NCBI GenBank assembly: GCA_038127535.1
Contig: JAYPHU010000001.1
Location: 124,001 to 188,000, forward strand
Source of the DNA: JAYPHU01 sp038127535
GTDB lineage: Bacteria; Pseudomonadota; Alphaproteobacteria; Rhodospirillales; UBA2165
Direction: 5' to 3'
DNA: 64,000 nucleotides
The notes beneath the pieces are model-generated. The model saw only the letters and a list, made by a program, of their open reading frames with translations. It was not told the origin of the DNA and did not search any database. This document shows positions 51,401-60,341 of this stretch, one piece after another; position 1 is the stretch's first letter, and each line of letters begins with the position of its first letter. Both the position numbers and the translations under genes were made by a program.

Positions 51401-51885
51401 GCCTGATGAAGAAGCTCATCCGAGTCCCGCTCATCCATCAGTTTGAAGTGCGGCGTGAGGTCAGCCTCCAGGGGAAAGCGCCGCAGCACCGATTGGCAGA
51501 AGGCGTGGATGGTTTGGATGTTCATGCCGCCCGGCGTGTCCAATACCCGCGCGAACAATTGCCGCGCGGTCTGCATTTGGAACTTGTCGGGCTTGTAGCC
51601 CAACAGAAGCGCCAACTGTTTCCGCAGGCCTTTGTCGGCCATCATGGTCCAGGCGCCGAGCCGATTGGCGATGCGGTTTTCCATCTCCGCCGCTGCCGCG
51701 CGGGTAAAGGTTAGACACAGTAGTTTCTCCGGCGCACTGCCGGCGACCAGCAGGCTCAACACCCGGTCGGTGAGCACTTTGGTTTTGCCGGTGCCGGCGG
51801 ACGCCGACACCCAGGCCGAGACCCCCGGATCGGCCGCCCGGCGTTGATTAATGGTGGCCGCTTCGACGGCAGTGATCTCGGTCAC
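48430..51885 (-). CDS. addA: Double-strand break repair helicase-nuclease AddA
   Basis: 1151 residues from GTG 51885, which overlaps the addB TGA as GTGA; the frame itself runs to 51912. UvrD-type helicase motifs: ASAGTGKTKVLTDRVL (Walker A) near residue 30, LIDEAQDTSPEQW (motif II), FAVGDLKQSIYSFQGADP (motif III), VMTVHGAKGLEAPIVFLPD (motif V) and LLYVALTRAEDRLYICG (motif VI). The C-terminal RecB-type nuclease has EIIDYKTNRPP near residue 1090. With AddB it resects DNA ends to load RecA. Confidence 0.96.
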   Translation of the reverse strand: MTEITAVEAATINQRRAADPGVSAWVSASAGTGKTKVLTDRVLSLLVAGSAPEKLLCLTFTRAAAAEMENRIANRLGAWTMMADKGLRKQLALLLGYKPDKFQMQTARQLFARVLDTPGGMNIQTIHAFCQSVLRRFPLEADLTPHFKLMDERDSDELLHQARETVLAHIQTGAESPLAMAIGEVTQHLHESKFPEILATLTRERGRLARLIDEADGIGNLVSRVFHRLGVSPEETEDTIFAEAGNPANADEIGLRTAIEVLLTGAKTDIRRGELITAWLTPQGDSAIPFDDYADAYLTAARNESDLQIRKSLMTKKLTEDNPAVVSILAVEAERVHAAYLRARAATTAHATAGLLRLGDALLAAYRRQKERRALIDYDDLILETARLLQKPGIAPWVLYKLDGGIDHILIDEAQDTSPEQWRVVEALAEEFFAGEDAHDNRRTIFAVGDLKQSIYSFQGADPQSFREMREHFAKTIPAARDRWREVDLNVSFRSAPKVLSAVDLIFAQDGAKDGLSFDDDVMEHIPKRAGEASLVELWPPVDVREIDATIPWKPPVERIQGDSTANRLAQLIAKRIKCMIDDKELLESKNRPIQPGDIMILVRRRGPIVEEIVRALKNREIGVAGVDRMVLTDQMAVMDLIALGRVLLLPEDDLTLATVLKGPIAGLTEDDLFELAYDRPGALWQALSDKRDASQRLAAAFDLLSGLRRQADTMPPFELYSHILGALGGREKLLHRLGPDALDPISEFLDLAISYEDSHTPTLEGFLYWLESGETEVKRDLEQARSDAVRVMTVHGAKGLEAPIVFLPDTMQVPRAGFTLLWPKDDTGGELMLWPPRRGAYETVAETERTRITQERDREYRRLLYVALTRAEDRLYICGWANKTAAPEGCWYNLVKRGLGGNAEEVEDPFLAEADETDGATILRLTSPQLDEVEDFETQDIEPRAPLPAWADTPPPDEPAPPVPLAPSRPTEEEPAVQSPLSGDDGYRFKRGNIIHALLQTLPDLPPGEREEAAKSYLARAAHELDPETQAAITEETLAVLHHPDHARVFGPESRAEVPIVGHLNGQVISGQIDRLAVTPEAIEIIDYKTNRPPPARPEDVSVLYLGQMGAYREALTAIYPDRPIRCYLLWTDGPHLMELDGALLTPPAA

Positions 51886-54833
51886 TGATCGCCTCCGCCG
51901 GCAACCATCCATTCCTTGATTCGCGCCAGATGTTCATAGTCGGAATATTTTGGTGCCGCATCCGGGCGGGGCCGGGCGAGATAGGGCGTCTCCTCACGGG
52001 CGAAATCCCGGATCAGTGCCTTCAGCCCGTCCAATGCTTCCGCCGTCAGCGCCGCGATATCGTCCCCGGCGTCCTTGATGTCACCCGCCTGCCTGCCGCC
52101 ACCGAGCCGCCAATAATCCAGCGCGGCGACCTTGCCGGCGGGTAAATCCTTAAACGACCCGCTTTCGGCGATGACCGCCTCCAACGGCAATTGCGGGGCA
52201 AAGCCGGCGGCGACCTCCTTCTTGGAGGGCGGCGCACCGGTTTTATAGTCGATGATGCGCAGGGTGCCGTCCGCCAAAGTGTCGATCCGGTCGGCAAAGC
52301 CGGTCAAGGTAAAGTCTGACTCGTCCTGGGAAATCTTCATCTCACCGTTGATTTCGCTGGCGATGGCGGTGATGCCGTTCCGCGATAGCCGTTCGTGCGC
52401 GACGAACCAGTCGGCGATGCGCAAAAATCTTGGCCACCAGAACGCCGCGACGCCGGGATAAGCGATGACGCTCTCGAATTGCTTCTCGCCGAACCCGATC
52501 AGGTGATCCAATGCGTCGTCGGGCAGAGGTGCGTCTGCCGGAAAGGCGGTCAGGAAATCATCGAGGCTGTGATGGATCAAGGAGCCGTAATCCGCCGCAT
52601 CGGGCGCCGCGTCCAGCGGCAACAATGCTCTTAGGCCCAGAATATGCCTGGCATAAACGGCATACGGGTCGCGCATCCAGGTTTCCACCTGGGTGACGGA
52701 CAATTGCGTGGGCCGGGCGGCCAGCGGCGGGCGTGGCGCGGGCGGGGAGACCGGGGCGTACCCGTCCGATGCATCCAGGATCGACTGCCAATATTCCCAT
52801 GGATCGCTTGGATGAAGCGCGGTCCTCAGGTCAAACCCGTCCAGGAACCGGTCCAGGCGCAACCGCCAGCGCGCCGGGACGGTGGGGGAGCCGTCCACCC
52901 GCCGCGCCCGGGTCAGGATCACCTCTTTGGCGCAGGCGGCCTGTGCGAAATCATGGGCGGTCAGGCCGATCCGGCGTTCCGGAAGCGGCAAGCCAAAGCG
53001 CTGACGCATGGGCCGGCTCATCCACGGATCGGATTGGGTGTCCGGTGGCCAAGTGCCCTCGTTCAGCCCGCCAAGGATAATCAGGTCTGCATGTTGCAGC
53101 CGGGCTTCCAGCAGTCCCCAGATATTCAGTCTGGGGTGCCGGCCATAGCGGGGCCGCACCGCCCGGCCCGACATCAGGGTTTCCAAAAGCGCCGGATAGT
53201 CCCCGGGCGGCATGTCGCCAAGACTTCCGGCCGCGTCGATCAGTTCGGTGGTGAAGTTTGCAGCTGCCTCACCGTCTTCGCCGCGCCACAACCGGTCGGG
53301 CCCGGTGGTCTGATCATCCGCCGCCATGGCTTCGGCAAACGTGATGTGAGAATCGACGAGATCAGGGAGCGCGACAGTGTTCTCTCTCATCAGTGCGGCG
53401 AAGGACGCTGCAGCTGCCGCCATCGTTTCCAGCCAGGGGATCAGAGGCTGATGCTGTTCTTTGGTGAGCGCCTTTTTCAGCCCCTCCAAGCCTGCTTCCG
53501 GGCGGGGCCCGCGCAGCGCCGCGATCTCTATCGCTCGCACCCAGTCGCGGAGGGCCGCCGGCGCTTGCCCCCCGGCGGCCAGAGGATGCTTGAACAGGGC
53601 CAGCAATGAGAGGGGCGAGAACTCGTCGGCGACCGCCTCGGCCGTCAGTTTCAGAAACATACCGGGCGGCGTGTTGGCCAATGGCTGGCCGGCGGAATCA
53701 TCGATCTCGATGTCCCAACGGCGGAGCTCCGCCGCCGCCCGCCGGGCGAGGGAGCGATCTGGGGTCACCAGCGCTGCGGTGCGTTCCGGCGTTTCCAGGG
53801 CCTGGCGCATCATCAGGGCGATGGCCACGGATTCCTCCTCCGGGCTTTCGAAGTCGGCCACAGACAGGCCGGCCATCGCCGCTTCACCGGGTGCGTCTTC
53901 GTCCCGCCAGCGATCTGTCGCCGCCGCCGGGCTCATCACTCGGTGCAGCAGATCGACCCGCGGGTTGAGCGGTTTGACCAACTCCGACTCCCAAAGCCCG
54001 ACATCGCCGATCGACAGTCCCATCTGGTGGACCAAGTGGACCATTCCGTATTGAGGATGATCCTCATCCAAACCCTCGGCGTCGTCCTCGCCCAGAGACG
54101 TGTCGAGCCCCGGCAGGACCACGGCGCTGTCCGGCAGGCCGGCGACCAACGTCAACAAATCGGCAGTGGCCGGAATGCTACCCGTCGAACCGGCGGCGAT
54201 AATGGGTCCGGACGGCGGATGCTCGGCCCAGAGCCGGGTCTGGCGTTCCAGCAGCCGGTTGCGCCGGTCCACCGCGTCCAAAGCGCCTTGTTCCTCCAGG
54301 ATCGCCGGCCAGGTGTCGGTGAGAATTTTCAGGAAATCCAGGGTGAGCTGCCAGTGCTCGGCAAAATCTTCCGGCACTAGATTCTCGAGCCCGTCGAACG
54401 AAAGCCGCTCGGTCTGCACCTGATCCAATAGCCGGCCCAGCTCCCGGGCCAGTTGGGCGGCCTGATCCGTTCCCGCTTGGCCCTGTTCGAACTTCTGCAC
54501 CATTCGGGTCAGAAGTAACTGCCGCTTCAGCCCGCCGATGGCCGGCGGCAGTTCGGCGGCGGCCACATGTGCCCCGTCGCCGGCTTCGGAGATGGCCAGT
54601 TCGTCCTCGTCGAGATCACCCAGTGGATAGAGCCGGGGCAGAAGCAAGGGCTTGCCGCCGGAAAGCCGAAGAAACGCTTCGCGCAGGCTGCGCACGGCGC
54701 GCCGGGTCGGCAGCAAAACCGTGTAATCCATCAACGCGGCGGGGTCCCCGCCGGTCCGTGCCATTAGCCCATCGGCCAAAGCGTCCACGAAGGGGGTGTT
54801 GGGCGGAATGGTATAGACGGTTTTATCGGTCAT
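51882..54833 (-). CDS. addB: Double-strand break repair nuclease AddB
   Basis: 983 residues from ATG 54833 (MTDKTVYTIPPNTPFVDAL); the longer frame to 54932 overlaps murU and is unlikely. An inactive helicase-like N-terminal part (LPTRRAVRSLREAFLR) is followed by a C-terminal RecB-like nuclease: DYGSLIHHSLDDFL and RIIDYKTGAPPSKKEV, with the D-x-K pair near residue 860. It matches the alphaproteobacterial AddB. The iron-sulfur cysteines of the Bacillus protein are not seen. Start lies 11 bases after the murU stop; stop overlaps addA. Confidence 0.95.
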   Translation of the reverse strand: MTDKTVYTIPPNTPFVDALADGLMARTGGDPAALMDYTVLLPTRRAVRSLREAFLRLSGGKPLLLPRLYPLGDLDEDELAISEAGDGAHVAAAELPPAIGGLKRQLLLTRMVQKFEQGQAGTDQAAQLARELGRLLDQVQTERLSFDGLENLVPEDFAEHWQLTLDFLKILTDTWPAILEEQGALDAVDRRNRLLERQTRLWAEHPPSGPIIAAGSTGSIPATADLLTLVAGLPDSAVVLPGLDTSLGEDDAEGLDEDHPQYGMVHLVHQMGLSIGDVGLWESELVKPLNPRVDLLHRVMSPAAATDRWRDEDAPGEAAMAGLSVADFESPEEESVAIALMMRQALETPERTAALVTPDRSLARRAAAELRRWDIEIDDSAGQPLANTPPGMFLKLTAEAVADEFSPLSLLALFKHPLAAGGQAPAALRDWVRAIEIAALRGPRPEAGLEGLKKALTKEQHQPLIPWLETMAAAAASFAALMRENTVALPDLVDSHITFAEAMAADDQTTGPDRLWRGEDGEAAANFTTELIDAAGSLGDMPPGDYPALLETLMSGRAVRPRYGRHPRLNIWGLLEARLQHADLIILGGLNEGTWPPDTQSDPWMSRPMRQRFGLPLPERRIGLTAHDFAQAACAKEVILTRARRVDGSPTVPARWRLRLDRFLDGFDLRTALHPSDPWEYWQSILDASDGYAPVSPPAPRPPLAARPTQLSVTQVETWMRDPYAVYARHILGLRALLPLDAAPDAADYGSLIHHSLDDFLTAFPADAPLPDDALDHLIGFGEKQFESVIAYPGVAAFWWPRFLRIADWFVAHERLSRNGITAIASEINGEMKISQDESDFTLTGFADRIDTLADGTLRIIDYKTGAPPSKKEVAAGFAPQLPLEAVIAESGSFKDLPAGKVAALDYWRLGGGRQAGDIKDAGDDIAALTAEALDGLKALIRDFAREETPYLARPRPDAAPKYSDYEHLARIKEWMVAGGGDQ

Positions 54834-54844
54834 GCCGCTTGGGT

Positions 54845-55588
54845 CTACGGGCGGCGGCGATTGCCGGGATAGCGCTCGCGGAAGTAATCCTCGGCCTGGT
54901 CGAGCTCGTCCGGCGTGCCGATGTGGAACCACTCCCCATCATGCACAAGGCCATAGAGCCGCGCCGCCTCGATCGCCTTGTCATAAATTATATTTAGGGA
55001 AAACTTGCCGTCCGGCGTGTTGTCGAACAGCGCCGGCGTTAAAATCTGTACCCCGGCAAACAGATAGGGGGAGACCTCCCGCTCCGGCCGGCGGGTCAGT
55101 TGCCCCATCGGATCGGCGAGAAAATCGCCGCGGCCCCCGTAGCCGTACGCCTCCACCGTTGAATGCAGGAGCAACAGGGCGTCCATCTCGTCCAGATTCC
55201 AGCGTCCCGCCAGCCGGGTCAGCGCCGGCCGCGTACCGTCCAGCCACAGGGCGTCGCCGTTGATCACGTAAAACGGCTCGTCTCCCAAATGCTTGAGCGC
55301 CAGTTTGACTCCACCGCCGGTTTCCAATGGCGCGTCGGTTTCGGGAGACAGAACAATTTCAATGTCTTTGCGTCTTTTGACATGCTGCTCAATCTGATCG
55401 GCCAAGTGATGTGTATTGATGATCGCCGTTTCCACACCGGCCTGGACCAAGTGATCCAGGCTGTAATCCAGCAGGGTCCGGTCATCCACTGTGATCAGCG
55501 GCTTCGGCATATTGTAGGTGATCGGCCGCATACGGAGCCCGAGTCCAGCCGCCAGGATCATCGCGAACTTTGGCGTGGTCGTACTCAT
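54845..55588 (-). CDS. murU: N-acetylmuramate alpha-1-phosphate uridylyltransferase (MurU-type)
   Basis: 247 residues. Nucleotidyltransferase signature MILAAGLGLRMRPITYNMPKPLI at residue 9, NGDALWLDG as the metal site near 112, and ETGGGVKLALKHLG in the sugar site. MurU makes UDP-MurNAc from MurNAc-1-phosphate in the peptidoglycan recycling route that skips de novo synthesis and fosfomycin. The stop of amgK overlaps its ATG (four bases), and the AmgK-MurU pair supports the assignment over a general NTP transferase. Confidence 0.9.
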   Translation of the reverse strand: MSTTTPKFAMILAAGLGLRMRPITYNMPKPLITVDDRTLLDYSLDHLVQAGVETAIINTHHLADQIEQHVKRRKDIEIVLSPETDAPLETGGGVKLALKHLGDEPFYVINGDALWLDGTRPALTRLAGRWNLDEMDALLLLHSTVEAYGYGGRGDFLADPMGQLTRRPEREVSPYLFAGVQILTPALFDNTPDGKFSLNIIYDKAIEAARLYGLVHDGEWFHIGTPDELDQAEDYFRERYPGNRRRP

Positions 55589-56595
55589 ACGGGTTCAAGC
55601 TCCGGGGAAGTTTGCCGTTTGTCCGCCGGCGCATGCTCGCTTATCCACTTTGCTAAGGAGGCTAACTCCGGCAAGGCGCAGGCGTCGTCTAGCAACCGCC
55701 ACACGCGTGGAATATGCACCAGGTAGTCGGGTTTGCCGTCGCGAATCAACAGCCGGGTAAAGATACCGATCACCTTGCAGTGGCGGTGGGCGGCCAGGAT
55801 TCTGTAGCCGGTCATGAATGTGTCCCGGTCCACATCGGGAACGGCGGCCAGATAACGTTCGATCATCTTGTCGGCAAGGCCCGGCGCCAGGTCCCGGCGC
55901 GCATCCTCCAGCAAAGACATCAGATCATAGGCCGGCGGACCGGCCACCGCGTCCTGGAAGTCCAACAGCCCGCACGCGGCCACCCCGGACCGGTCCGGCA
56001 GCCACAAAAGATTGTCGGCGTGAAAATCCCGCAGGACCAGGGTCGCCGGGATATCGCTCAGCAGCTTGAGCGCTGCCCGCCAAATATCCTCATAAGCCGC
56101 CCTGACCTCTGCTGGTGTCTCCTGGCCGGTTGCGCGCGGCAGATACCAATCGGTCAGTAAGTACGCCTCGTCCAACAACCGTTGTTCATCATAAAGTGGG
56201 AGGCCGTCGGGGATTGCCTCTCCGGCAGGCCGGCGGTGCAAGTCGATCAGCACGTCGGTGGCAACTTGATAGAGCGCCGCTTCGTCAGCGTCGGCGGCGA
56301 GCGCATGGGTAAACGTCCCGTCGCCCAAATCCTCCAGCAACAGAAAGCCGTTTTCCGCATCTTTGTAGAGGAGTTCCGGCGCGCTATAGCCCAGGCCGCG
56401 GAGGTGATTGGTCATTGCGATAAAGGGCCGCACATCTTCCTGGGGCGGCTGGGCGTCCATCAACACGGCGGTTTTGCCGCCCAGATGCACCCGGTCATAG
56501 CGGCGAAACGACGCGTCGCCGGCCAGGGGGCGGCGTTGCGCGCCCTGCCAGCCGGCATCCTCCAGAAATCTCTCGATCAAGGTGGAACGGTCCAC
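55585..56595 (-). CDS. amgK: N-acetylmuramate/N-acetylglucosamine anomeric kinase AmgK
   Basis: 336 residues of the aminoglycoside phosphotransferase fold: DASFRRYDRV (nucleotide loop), LLLEDLGDGTF (hinge), LRDFHADNLLWLPD (catalytic loop, near residue 200) and GLLDFQDAVAGP (DFG-like metal site). AmgK phosphorylates MurNAc and GlcNAc at C1 for MurU. It lies between tsaE and murU on the minus strand. Older annotation would call it a phosphotransferase of the tsaE-linked type. Confidence 0.9.
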   Translation of the reverse strand: MDRSTLIERFLEDAGWQGAQRRPLAGDASFRRYDRVHLGGKTAVLMDAQPPQEDVRPFIAMTNHLRGLGYSAPELLYKDAENGFLLLEDLGDGTFTHALAADADEAALYQVATDVLIDLHRRPAGEAIPDGLPLYDEQRLLDEAYLLTDWYLPRATGQETPAEVRAAYEDIWRAALKLLSDIPATLVLRDFHADNLLWLPDRSGVAACGLLDFQDAVAGPPAYDLMSLLEDARRDLAPGLADKMIERYLAAVPDVDRDTFMTGYRILAAHRHCKVIGIFTRLLIRDGKPDYLVHIPRVWRLLDDACALPELASLAKWISEHAPADKRQTSPELEPV

Positions 56596-56610
56596 GACCG
56601 GCTCCTTCCG

Positions 56611-57081
56611 TCAAAGCCTGGCCAACCGGCCGGCCCAATTTTCGCCCCCATCTAAAGTGATTTGCCGGGCCGTGTCATCCGCCGATTGGTCAATTTGCAC
56701 TCGTAAGACCTCACGTGGCAAATAGGGCCCGAGATTCTCCGGCCATTCGATTAGGGAGATGCCCTCGGCAAAAGCGTCGTCGATGCCCAGCTCCAGTGCG
56801 TCTTCCGGCCGTTCCAGCCGGTAAAGATCGAAATGATAAATCACCGCGTACGTGGCCTCATAGGTCTGTACCAGAGTGAAGGTTGGGCTCGGCACTTCGG
56901 TGACGCCGGTCAGGGATTGGATGAAGGCACGAGCAAACACCGTCTTGCCGGCCCCCAGGTCGCCCGACAGCGCGATTACGTCGCCGGCTTTGGCCGCGGG
57001 CGCGAGACGTCGCGCCATCGCCTCCGTCTCCGCCTCGGTAGTGCAATTAAAGCTCAGGCTCGGGGAACCGCCGGCCGTCAT
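56611..57081 (-). CDS. tsaE: tRNA t6A synthesis ATPase TsaE
   Basis: 156 residues from ATG 57081, overlapping the kinase stop by four bases; the longer frame to 57177 is rejected. P-loop LSGDLGAGKTVFARAF near residue 32, SPTFTLVQTYE, YHFDLYRLERPEDALELG and LIEWPENLGPYLP are all family motifs. TsaE drives the TsaBD complex in forming N6-threonylcarbamoyladenosine at position 37 of tRNAs reading ANN codons. Confidence 0.96.
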   Translation of the reverse strand: MTAGGSPSLSFNCTTEAETEAMARRLAPAAKAGDVIALSGDLGAGKTVFARAFIQSLTGVTEVPSPTFTLVQTYEATYAVIYHFDLYRLERPEDALELGIDDAFAEGISLIEWPENLGPYLPREVLRVQIDQSADDTARQITLDGGENWAGRLARL

Positions 57082-58571
57082 GACGCGCCTTCGGTTGCCG
57101 CCGGCAAAATGATCCGGGCGGTGGTGCCCCGGTTCAACCTCGATTCGATTTCGAACGCGCCGCCATGAATCTTGCAAATGCGTTTCACCACCATCAAGCC
57201 CAGCCCCGCGCTCAATGGCCGGTCTTCGGCAAGGGCGCCCCCCTCGTCGAGGGCGGCCAAGTCTTCCTTGGGCAGGCCGGCGCCGGTATCGCGGACGGTC
57301 ACGGTGATTCGTTCCGGGTCCCGTGCCGCGCCGAGCGTAATGATCCCGCCTGAGCCCGTCAGTATCAGGGCATTATTCATCAGATAGGTGAGGGCGCGGT
57401 GAATCCGGCCCTTGTCGGCGGCGAGCCACCCGATATCCGTGGGGCAGTCGAAGGCTAGCGTGATTTTCCTTTCCCGCGCTCGGTGCTCGGCCTCCCTCAA
57501 TAGGTTCACCAGTTCGGGGTGAAGATCGAAGCTTTCCAGCGCCAGTTGGGCCTGTCCAGCGTCGATGGAGCTCAACTCCATCGTATCAGCGATCAGATCT
57601 TTGATCGCCTGCGCCGTCTCGGTGATGCCGTCCACATACTCCCGTTGGCGGGACATTAGCGGACCGAAATACTCGCCGGCTAAAAGTTCCGCGAAGCCCG
57701 AGACGGTGGTCAGCGGCGTCCTCAGTTCATGAGACAAGGTCGCCAAGAAGGCCGACTTGAGCCGGCTCTCGGCGGTGGCGGTCTCTGATTGCTCTCTCAA
57801 TTCGTCTTCGATCCGCACGCTGTCTGTCACATCCCGGTAGTGCAGCAACGTGCCGCCATCGGGCAAGGGAATGTGGCCGCCGTCCAGGACCCGCCCGTCG
57901 TTGAGGCGCAGCCGGTCGCGCCCCGATTTGCGGCTGGTCAGCCGGCCGGTGAGGCGCTGACGCACGGCGGGCCAATCGGGTGTCACTGGCAATACTGTGC
58001 GAGTGGCGTCGAGAAAATCCCCGAGCCGCCATCCCTGCCGGGTGATGTCTTCGGAGAACCTCCAGAGCGCTGTGAGCGCTCCATTGGCGTACTTCAGTCC
58101 GCCGCCGGGATCGAACACGGCGACTCCGTCCTGCAGGTGATCCAAAGTCGTTCGCTGAACCGATTGAACCTCTTTCAACGCCCGCTCCGCGGCCAGCATG
58201 GCCGTGGTGTCCCGGTAGCAGACCACACTGCCGCCGGCGGGGGAGGGGACGATGCTGACAATCAGGCTGGCCCCGTCGGGTAGGTGTGCGGTGTCCGCGG
58301 ATACACTAACCGGCGGGGTCAGCTTGGCGATCTCCGCCGCCCGATAGCCCTTATAGTCCACCTGTTCCGGCAGGCGGCGTGCATCCCGCAGTTCATCGAG
58401 GATCGCGCCCAAAGACGGGGTGCTGTCCAGCCACTCAGCCGTAAGGCCCCAGAGTGAAACGTAGGCGCTGTTATAGGATATCAGCCGGACATCCGCATCG
58501 AACACGGCCACGGCCACCGGCAGGCAGTCGAGCAGGTCGGTTTGGTCGATGGGCTGTTCGAGGACGCTCAC
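57078..58571 (-). CDS. PAS-domain sensor histidine kinase
   Basis: 497 residues. Two PAS-like modules (about 10-95 and 130-240), then HisKA with LSHELRTPLTTVSGFAELL near 275 (phospho-His) and a HATPase domain: RALTYLMNNALILTGSG (N box), VRDTGAGLPKEDLA (G1) and GLGLMVVKRICKIHGG (G2). It has no transmembrane segment, so it is a cytoplasmic sensor. No response regulator adjoins. This kinase sits between ahcY and tsaE in many alphaproteobacteria; its signal is unknown. Confidence 0.92.
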   Translation of the reverse strand: MSVLEQPIDQTDLLDCLPVAVAVFDADVRLISYNSAYVSLWGLTAEWLDSTPSLGAILDELRDARRLPEQVDYKGYRAAEIAKLTPPVSVSADTAHLPDGASLIVSIVPSPAGGSVVCYRDTTAMLAAERALKEVQSVQRTTLDHLQDGVAVFDPGGGLKYANGALTALWRFSEDITRQGWRLGDFLDATRTVLPVTPDWPAVRQRLTGRLTSRKSGRDRLRLNDGRVLDGGHIPLPDGGTLLHYRDVTDSVRIEDELREQSETATAESRLKSAFLATLSHELRTPLTTVSGFAELLAGEYFGPLMSRQREYVDGITETAQAIKDLIADTMELSSIDAGQAQLALESFDLHPELVNLLREAEHRARERKITLAFDCPTDIGWLAADKGRIHRALTYLMNNALILTGSGGIITLGAARDPERITVTVRDTGAGLPKEDLAALDEGGALAEDRPLSAGLGLMVVKRICKIHGGAFEIESRLNRGTTARIILPAATEGAS

Positions 58572-58637
58572 GCGGGAATCTTAGTCGGGGGCCGGGCCCC
58601 CGACAAGAGCGCGTGATCCGCTGAAGCTACGAGAGGA

Positions 58638-59933
58638 TTAGTAGCGATAGTGCTCCGGCTTGAACGGACCTTCCTGGCTCATGCCCAGGTACTCGGCCTG
58701 TTTGGTCGTCAGCGTGGTCATCTTCACGCCGAGCTTGCCGAGATGCAGCTGTGCGACTTTTTCGTCGAGCTGCTTCGGCAACACGTACACTTTGTTATCG
58801 TAGTTTTCGTGGTGGTTCCAGAGCTCGATCTGCGCCAGCACCTGGTTGGTGAAGGACGCGCTCATAACGAAACTCGGGTGGCCAGTGGCGCAACCCAGGT
58901 TGACCAGACGGCCTTCGGCCAGAACCAGCAGGCGCTTGCCGTCGGGGAACTCAACCTCGTCCACCTGCGGCTTCACATTGTGCCATTTGTAGTTCCGCAG
59001 GGCCTCGATCTGAATTTCGGAATCGAAGTGCCCGATGTTGCAGACGATGGCCCGGTCCTTCATCTCCCGCATATGGTCGATGGTAATGACGTCGATGTTG
59101 CCGGTGGTGGTCACGAAGATATCGCCGATTGCGGCGGCGTCTTCCATGGTGACAACTTCATAGCCTTCCATGGAAGCCTGCAGCGCGCAGATTGGGTCGA
59201 TCTCGGTTACCAGGACGCGGGCGCCCTGATTGCGCAGGCTGGCGGCGGAGCCTTTGCCCACATCGCCGTAGCCGCAGACTACGCCGATCTTGCCGGCCAC
59301 CATCACGTCGGTAGCGCGCTTGATGCCGTCGACCAGGCTTTCCCGGCAGCCATAAAGGTTATCGAACTTGGACTTGGTCACACTGTCGTTCACGTTGATC
59401 GCCGGAACCAGCAGCTTGCCCTCTTTCTCCATTTCATAGAGACGGTGCACGCCGGTGGTGGTTTCCTCGGACAGGCCGCGAACGTCTTTCAGCAGTTCCG
59501 GCGTCTTCTCGTGCATGACCAGGGTCAAGTCGCCGCCGTCGTCCAAAATCATATTCGGGGTCCAACCATCGGGGCCCTCGATGGTTTTATCGATGCACCA
59601 CCAGAACTCCTCGTCGGTCTCGCCTTTCCAGGCAAACACCGGCACGCCGGTCTCGGCGATGGCGGAGGCCGCGTGATCCTGCGTCGAGAAAATGTTGCAG
59701 GAGCTCCAGCGCACCGAAGCGCCGAGTGCGGTCAGGGTTTCAATCAGCACTGCTGTCTGAATGGTCATGTGCAGGCAACCCGCGATGCGAGCGCCGGCCA
59801 GGGGCTTGCTGTCACCATATTCTTCGCGGAGCGCCATCAGGCCCGGCATTTCCGTTTCGGCGATGGCGATTTCCTTACGGCCCCAATCGGCCAATCCAAT
59901 ATCCGCAACTTTGTAGTCAACTTGAGCATCCAT
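58638..59933 (-). CDS. ahcY: S-adenosylhomocysteine hydrolase
   Basis: 431 residues. GCLHMTIQTAVLIETL near residue 52 begins the substrate site; NDSVTKSKFDNLYGCRESLVDGI near 190 has the substrate Lys and Asp; GKIGVVCGYGDVGKGSAASL is the NAD Rossmann motif; and GHPSFVMSASFTNQVLAQIEL is close to the C-terminus, ending PFKPEHYRY. It splits SAH to adenosine and homocysteine. The 100-base leader upstream has short inverted repeats (AGGCT-T-AGCCT and AGGCC...GGCCT, about 60000-60040), which could be a terminator for the HPr gene. No known SAH riboswitch could be recognised. Confidence 0.97.
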   Translation of the reverse strand: MDAQVDYKVADIGLADWGRKEIAIAETEMPGLMALREEYGDSKPLAGARIAGCLHMTIQTAVLIETLTALGASVRWSSCNIFSTQDHAASAIAETGVPVFAWKGETDEEFWWCIDKTIEGPDGWTPNMILDDGGDLTLVMHEKTPELLKDVRGLSEETTTGVHRLYEMEKEGKLLVPAINVNDSVTKSKFDNLYGCRESLVDGIKRATDVMVAGKIGVVCGYGDVGKGSAASLRNQGARVLVTEIDPICALQASMEGYEVVTMEDAAAIGDIFVTTTGNIDVITIDHMREMKDRAIVCNIGHFDSEIQIEALRNYKWHNVKPQVDEVEFPDGKRLLVLAEGRLVNLGCATGHPSFVMSASFTNQVLAQIELWNHHENYDNKVYVLPKQLDEKVAQLHLGKLGVKMTTLTTKQAEYLGMSQEGPFKPEHYRY

Positions 59934-60041
59934 GACTCATTCTCCAAAAAAATAAACCTGTGGGGGATGTATTCCATTGGCGGGGACTTACCAGGGGAAA
60001 GGCCGAGTTACAAGGCCTGTAATCCAGGCTAAGCCTAGGTT

Positions 60042-60308
60042 TCAGTCCTCGTCGAATTTTACCGCCACCAGCGCGGTAATGGCGGCCAGCGCCTGATCCG
60101 CCTCGTTGCCGTCGGTGGAAACCTGGATTGTGTCACCGGTGGCGGCAGCCAGCATCAAAAGCCCCATGATGGAGCCGCCGGTCACCGTCTGACCGTCCTT
60201 GGATACAAAAACATGAGCGTCAAACCGGGCGGCCACCTGAACGAATTTTGCCGCCGCCCGCGCGTGAAGACCGCGTTTGTTCAGAATGGTGAGGGTGGCG
60301 CTGGGCAA
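60042..60308 (-). CDS. ptsH: HPr-family phosphocarrier protein
   Basis: 88 residues. The phospho-histidine is in GLHARAAAKFVQ near residue 14, and the regulatory serine site is GGSIMGLLMLAAATG near 46, the target of HprK. In alphaproteobacteria without sugar PTS permeases this is part of the nitrogen PTS, receiving phosphate from EI-Ntr (PtsP), not encoded here. The gene follows the EIIA gene by 33 bases. Confidence 0.94.
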   Translation of the reverse strand: MPSATLTILNKRGLHARAAAKFVQVAARFDAHVFVSKDGQTVTGGSIMGLLMLAAATGDTIQVSTDGNEADQALAAITALVAVKFDED

Positions 60309-60341
60309 GAAAAGATGGGAGCTGGACCGGCGGATGCTGGG

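Noticed and set aside
59934..60041. A possible SAH or SAM riboswitch upstream of ahcY
   Set aside because: Only short inverted repeats are seen; the conserved core of known SAH or SAM aptamers could not be matched by eye.
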